Assembly: GCA_015062715.1 (NCBI GenBank)
Contig: SUUD01000145.1
Location: forward strand, 1 to 5,612
Length of the DNA: 5,612 nucleotides
Reading direction: 5' to 3'
Origin: Olsenella sp.
GTDB taxonomy: Bacteria > Actinomycetota > Coriobacteriia > Coriobacteriales > Atopobiaceae
Shown here: positions 4,425-5,612 of the stretch, piece after piece
Numbering within the stretch: position 1 is the first letter of the stretch
How the letters are laid out: every line of letters begins with the position of its first letter
Position numbers and translations under genes: made by a program
Notes under the pieces: generated by a model
Told to the model about the DNA's origin: nothing
The model's input: only the letters and a program-made list of their open reading frames with translations
The model's database searches: none

Positions 4425-4940
4425 ATGGGCGACTTCCTTGAGCTGGCACACGACCGATTCTCGTGCCGCAAGTTCTCTGACCGGCCGGTCGAGCCCGAGA
4501 AGCTGGAGAAGATTCTCGAGGCGGGCATCGTCGCGCCCACCGCAAAGAACATCCAGCCCGTACGCATCTGGGCGATCGAGTCGCCCGAGGCCCTCGAGAA
4601 GGCGCGCGCCTGTACGGGATTCCACTACGACGCCCCGGTCATCCTGGCCGTGGGCGGCGACCCGCGCGAGGCATGGGTCCGCCCCTCCGACGGGCGCAAC
4701 TACGCCGACGTCGACGCCTGCATCGTGGGCACGCACCTCATGCTCGCCGCCCATGACCTGGGGCTTCGCTCGGTCTGGGTGGGCTGGTTCGACGCGCCGG
4801 CGCTCAAGGCGGCCTTCCCCGAGATGGCGGAGTACGACATGGTCGCGCTCTTCCCCATTGGCTATGCCGCCGAGGACGCCAAGCCGGCCCCGCGCCACAC
4901 CCAGTTCAAGCCCTACGACGAGCTGGTGGGCAGGCTGTAG
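4425..4940 (+). CDS. Nitroreductase family protein (FMN-dependent oxidoreductase), 171 aa
   Basis: This small soluble flavoenzyme belongs to the nitroreductase family (PF00881). Family enzymes bind FMN as homodimers and use NAD(P)H to reduce nitro compounds, quinones or other acceptors; the native substrate cannot be read from sequence. The N-terminal FMN-phosphate segment DRFSCRKFSDRPV (10-22, with Arg11, Ser13 and Arg15) is followed by LEKILEAGIVAPTAKNIQPV (27-46), the usual second signature. The C-terminal part has VGTHLMLAAHDLGLRSVWVGWF (101-122) and LFPIGYAAE (142-150), the conserved late glycine region. The length is at the short end for the family but all core segments are present. The ATG at 4425 follows GAAGGGA with 7-nt spacing. 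A TAGAAT sequence at 4341-4346 overlapping the previous stop could be a -10, with no good -35. A hairpin lies in the leader. Downstream lie two large hairpin repeats. Confidence 0.88.
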   Translation: MGDFLELAHDRFSCRKFSDRPVEPEKLEKILEAGIVAPTAKNIQPVRIWAIESPEALEKARACTGFHYDAPVILAVGGDPREAWVRPSDGRNYADVDACIVGTHLMLAAHDLGLRSVWVGWFDAPALKAAFPEMAEYDMVALFPIGYAAEDAKPAPRHTQFKPYDELVGRL

Positions 4941-4980
4941 GCCACTCTGCCGGTCCAAGGCGATGGTCTGTGCGGCAAAA

Positions 4981-5008
4981 TTGGTTTAATTGCCTGTTAC
5001 CTTATTAG
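4981..5008 (+). promoter_or_regulatory. Possible promoter just upstream of the hairpin repeats
   Basis: TTGGTT (4981-4986) and TATTAG (5003-5008) are 16 bp apart in a short A+T-rich stretch following the nitroreductase gene. Initiation would be near 5015, immediately before the first hairpin at 5019. No open reading frame with a ribosome binding site follows on this strand, so if real it would make a small non-coding RNA. This is a weak prediction. Confidence 0.2.
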
Positions 5009-5018
5009 GCCAATCGTT

Positions 5019-5067
5019 CATACCTCGGTCAAGAATGGCTATTTTGGTCGTTCTTGACCGAGGTATG
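5019..5067. repeat. Large hairpin repeat, copy 1
   Basis: The arms 5019-5035 and 5051-5067 (CATACCTCGGTCAAGAA and its exact complement) form a perfect 17-bp stem. If read as plus-strand RNA, five more pairs including three G-U close a 5-nt loop ATTTT. The 43-bp core 5022-5064 is repeated at 5095-5137. It lies between convergent genes, so a bidirectional terminator or a dispersed palindromic (REP-like) repeat are both possible. Confidence 0.85.
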
Positions 5068-5084
5068 TGCTCGCAAGACGTTCG

Positions 5085-5147
5085 ACGCGCACACACCTCG
5101 GTAAAGAATGCCGATTTTGGCCATTCTTGACCGAGGTGTGTGCGCGT
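5085..5147. repeat. Large hairpin repeat, copy 2
   Basis: The arms 5085-5102 and 5130-5147 form a perfect 18-bp stem (outer part ACGCGCACAC with GTGTGCGCGT), then one A-G mismatch, then 7 more pairs (AAGAATG/CATTCTT). The central ATTTTGG is shared with copy 1. The 43-bp core matches copy 1 at 38 positions. The outer stems of the two copies are different sequences but each is self-complementary. Apart from the two hairpins and a short A+T-rich stretch, the 241-bp interval 4941-5181 holds no supported gene. Confidence 0.85.
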
Positions 5148-5181
5148 ATCACATTCTGGGGTTGGCTCGAAAGGCGTCAAC

Positions 5182-5612
5182 CTAGTCGTGTTCGGCCATC
5201 CAGGAGGCCAACAGCTCGCAGTACTGGTCGTGGGCGTCGATGTAGCAGCTGTGCCGGGCCCCGGCGATGAGCTCCCAGCGCGCGTTGGGCAGGCCATCGG
5301 CGATGGTCTTGCTCACGAGCGGAGTCGAGAGGTCGTCGGTTCCACTAATCACCAGCGCCGGCACGTCAATCGAGGGCAGGCGGTCGATGTAGTCCCAGCT
5401 GGCGAGGGTGCCGGTGGGCGTGAGCTCGTCGGGGCCCCAGGCCGTGACGTAGCACTCCCGGCCGCCGCGCTTGGGACGCCGCACACACTCAGGCGCGTCC
5501 GGCCCGGGGGTGACGTCGTTGCAGTGCATCTGCATGTAGGTGTTGAGGGCCGCCTGGTACGCGGGGTCGTCGTAGGCCACCATGGCCCGCCTGGCCGCAA
5601 GGTCGGGGTCGC
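5182..5612 (-). CDS. Alpha/beta hydrolase, proline-iminopeptidase-like (peptidase S33), C-terminal part
   Basis: The gene enters from the right edge; 142 C-terminal codons are visible, starting inside the protein (DPDLAARRAM). The C-terminal half fits the proline iminopeptidase group of alpha/beta hydrolases: a helical cap segment (PAYQAALNTYMQMH), then GTLASWDYIDRLPSIDVPALVISGTDDLSTPLV, NARWELIAGARHSCYIDAHDQY and a final helix. The Asp of the catalytic triad is the second D in SGTDD and the His is in ARHSCY; the nucleophile Ser and the oxyanion region lie outside the window. Family enzymes release N-terminal proline or other residues from peptides, but related hydrolases act on other substrates, so specificity is open. 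An in-frame ATG at 5583 is internal, not the start. It converges on the nitroreductase gene, with the paired hairpins between them. Confidence 0.82.
   Translation of the reverse strand, partial: DPDLAARRAMVAYDDPAYQAALNTYMQMHCNDVTPGPDAPECVRRPKRGGRECYVTAWGPDELTPTGTLASWDYIDRLPSIDVPALVISGTDDLSTPLVSKTIADGLPNARWELIAGARHSCYIDAHDQYCELLASWMAEHD

Noticed and set aside
4371..4958. A 195-codon open frame antisense to the nitroreductase
   Set aside because: The plus-strand frame carries clear nitroreductase signatures, and the antisense frame crosses the leader hairpin and has no motif.
5019..5147. Insertion sequence or transposon ends
   Set aside because: No transposase frame lies between or near the hairpins, and the two elements are short, self-contained palindromes rather than terminal inverted repeats of one unit.
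4986..5297. Short open frames on both strands crossing the hairpin repeats
   Set aside because: Their translations are dictated by the palindromes and run into the hydrolase gene; there is no ribosome binding site or family resemblance.

Overview
The window reads as chromosomal DNA of a G+C-rich Gram-positive bacterium. Codon third positions are mostly G or C, genes carry strong GGAGG-type ribosome binding sites, and intergenic stretches are short and clearly richer in A+T. Several predicted lipoproteins with acidic linkers, one of them with a twin-arginine signal, together with the protein types present, suggest a host-associated actinobacterium, most likely in the Coriobacteriia (Olsenella/Collinsella-like). 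That assignment is inference from style, because no rRNA or marker gene is present.

Layout from left to right. (1) The 5' two-thirds or so of a cyclophilin-like-fold lipoprotein gene runs off the left edge on the minus strand. (2) A divergent intergenic region carries two tandem copies of a 31-bp palindromic repeat. (3) A small orphan gene (79 aa) follows on the plus strand. (4) Behind a perfect TATAAT promoter sit a VanX/DdpX-type D-alanyl-D-alanine dipeptidase, exported as a predicted Tat lipoprotein, and a metallo-beta-lactamase-fold hydrolase, probably in one operon. (5) An unrecognised 145-aa gene converges on the hydrolase, and their stop codons share one CTAG. (6) An A+T-rich divergent promoter region holds an inverted repeat overlapping both -35 elements and a foldable leader. 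(7) Two tandem lipoprotein genes carry one and two copies of the same beta-rich domain. (8) A hairpin precedes a small nitroreductase. (9) A convergent intergenic region holds two large related hairpins. (10) The 3' part of a proline-iminopeptidase-like alpha/beta hydrolase runs off the right edge on the minus strand.

Most of the coding content is cell-envelope or housekeeping. Four of the nine genes encode predicted exported lipoproteins: the cyclophilin-like protein, the dipeptidase and the two duplicated-domain proteins. The dipeptidase has no vanH/vanA-type partner here, so peptidoglycan turnover is more likely than glycopeptide resistance.

No mobile element, phage gene, CRISPR array or RNA gene of a known family was found. 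The most interesting material is non-coding: the paired hairpins near 5019-5147, whose core is conserved while their outer stems differ yet still pair, the tandem palindromic repeats at 329-392, and the shared operator-like inverted repeat at 2760-2795. In the proteins, the most notable points are the duplicated lipoprotein domain family and the Tat-exported VanX-like enzyme.
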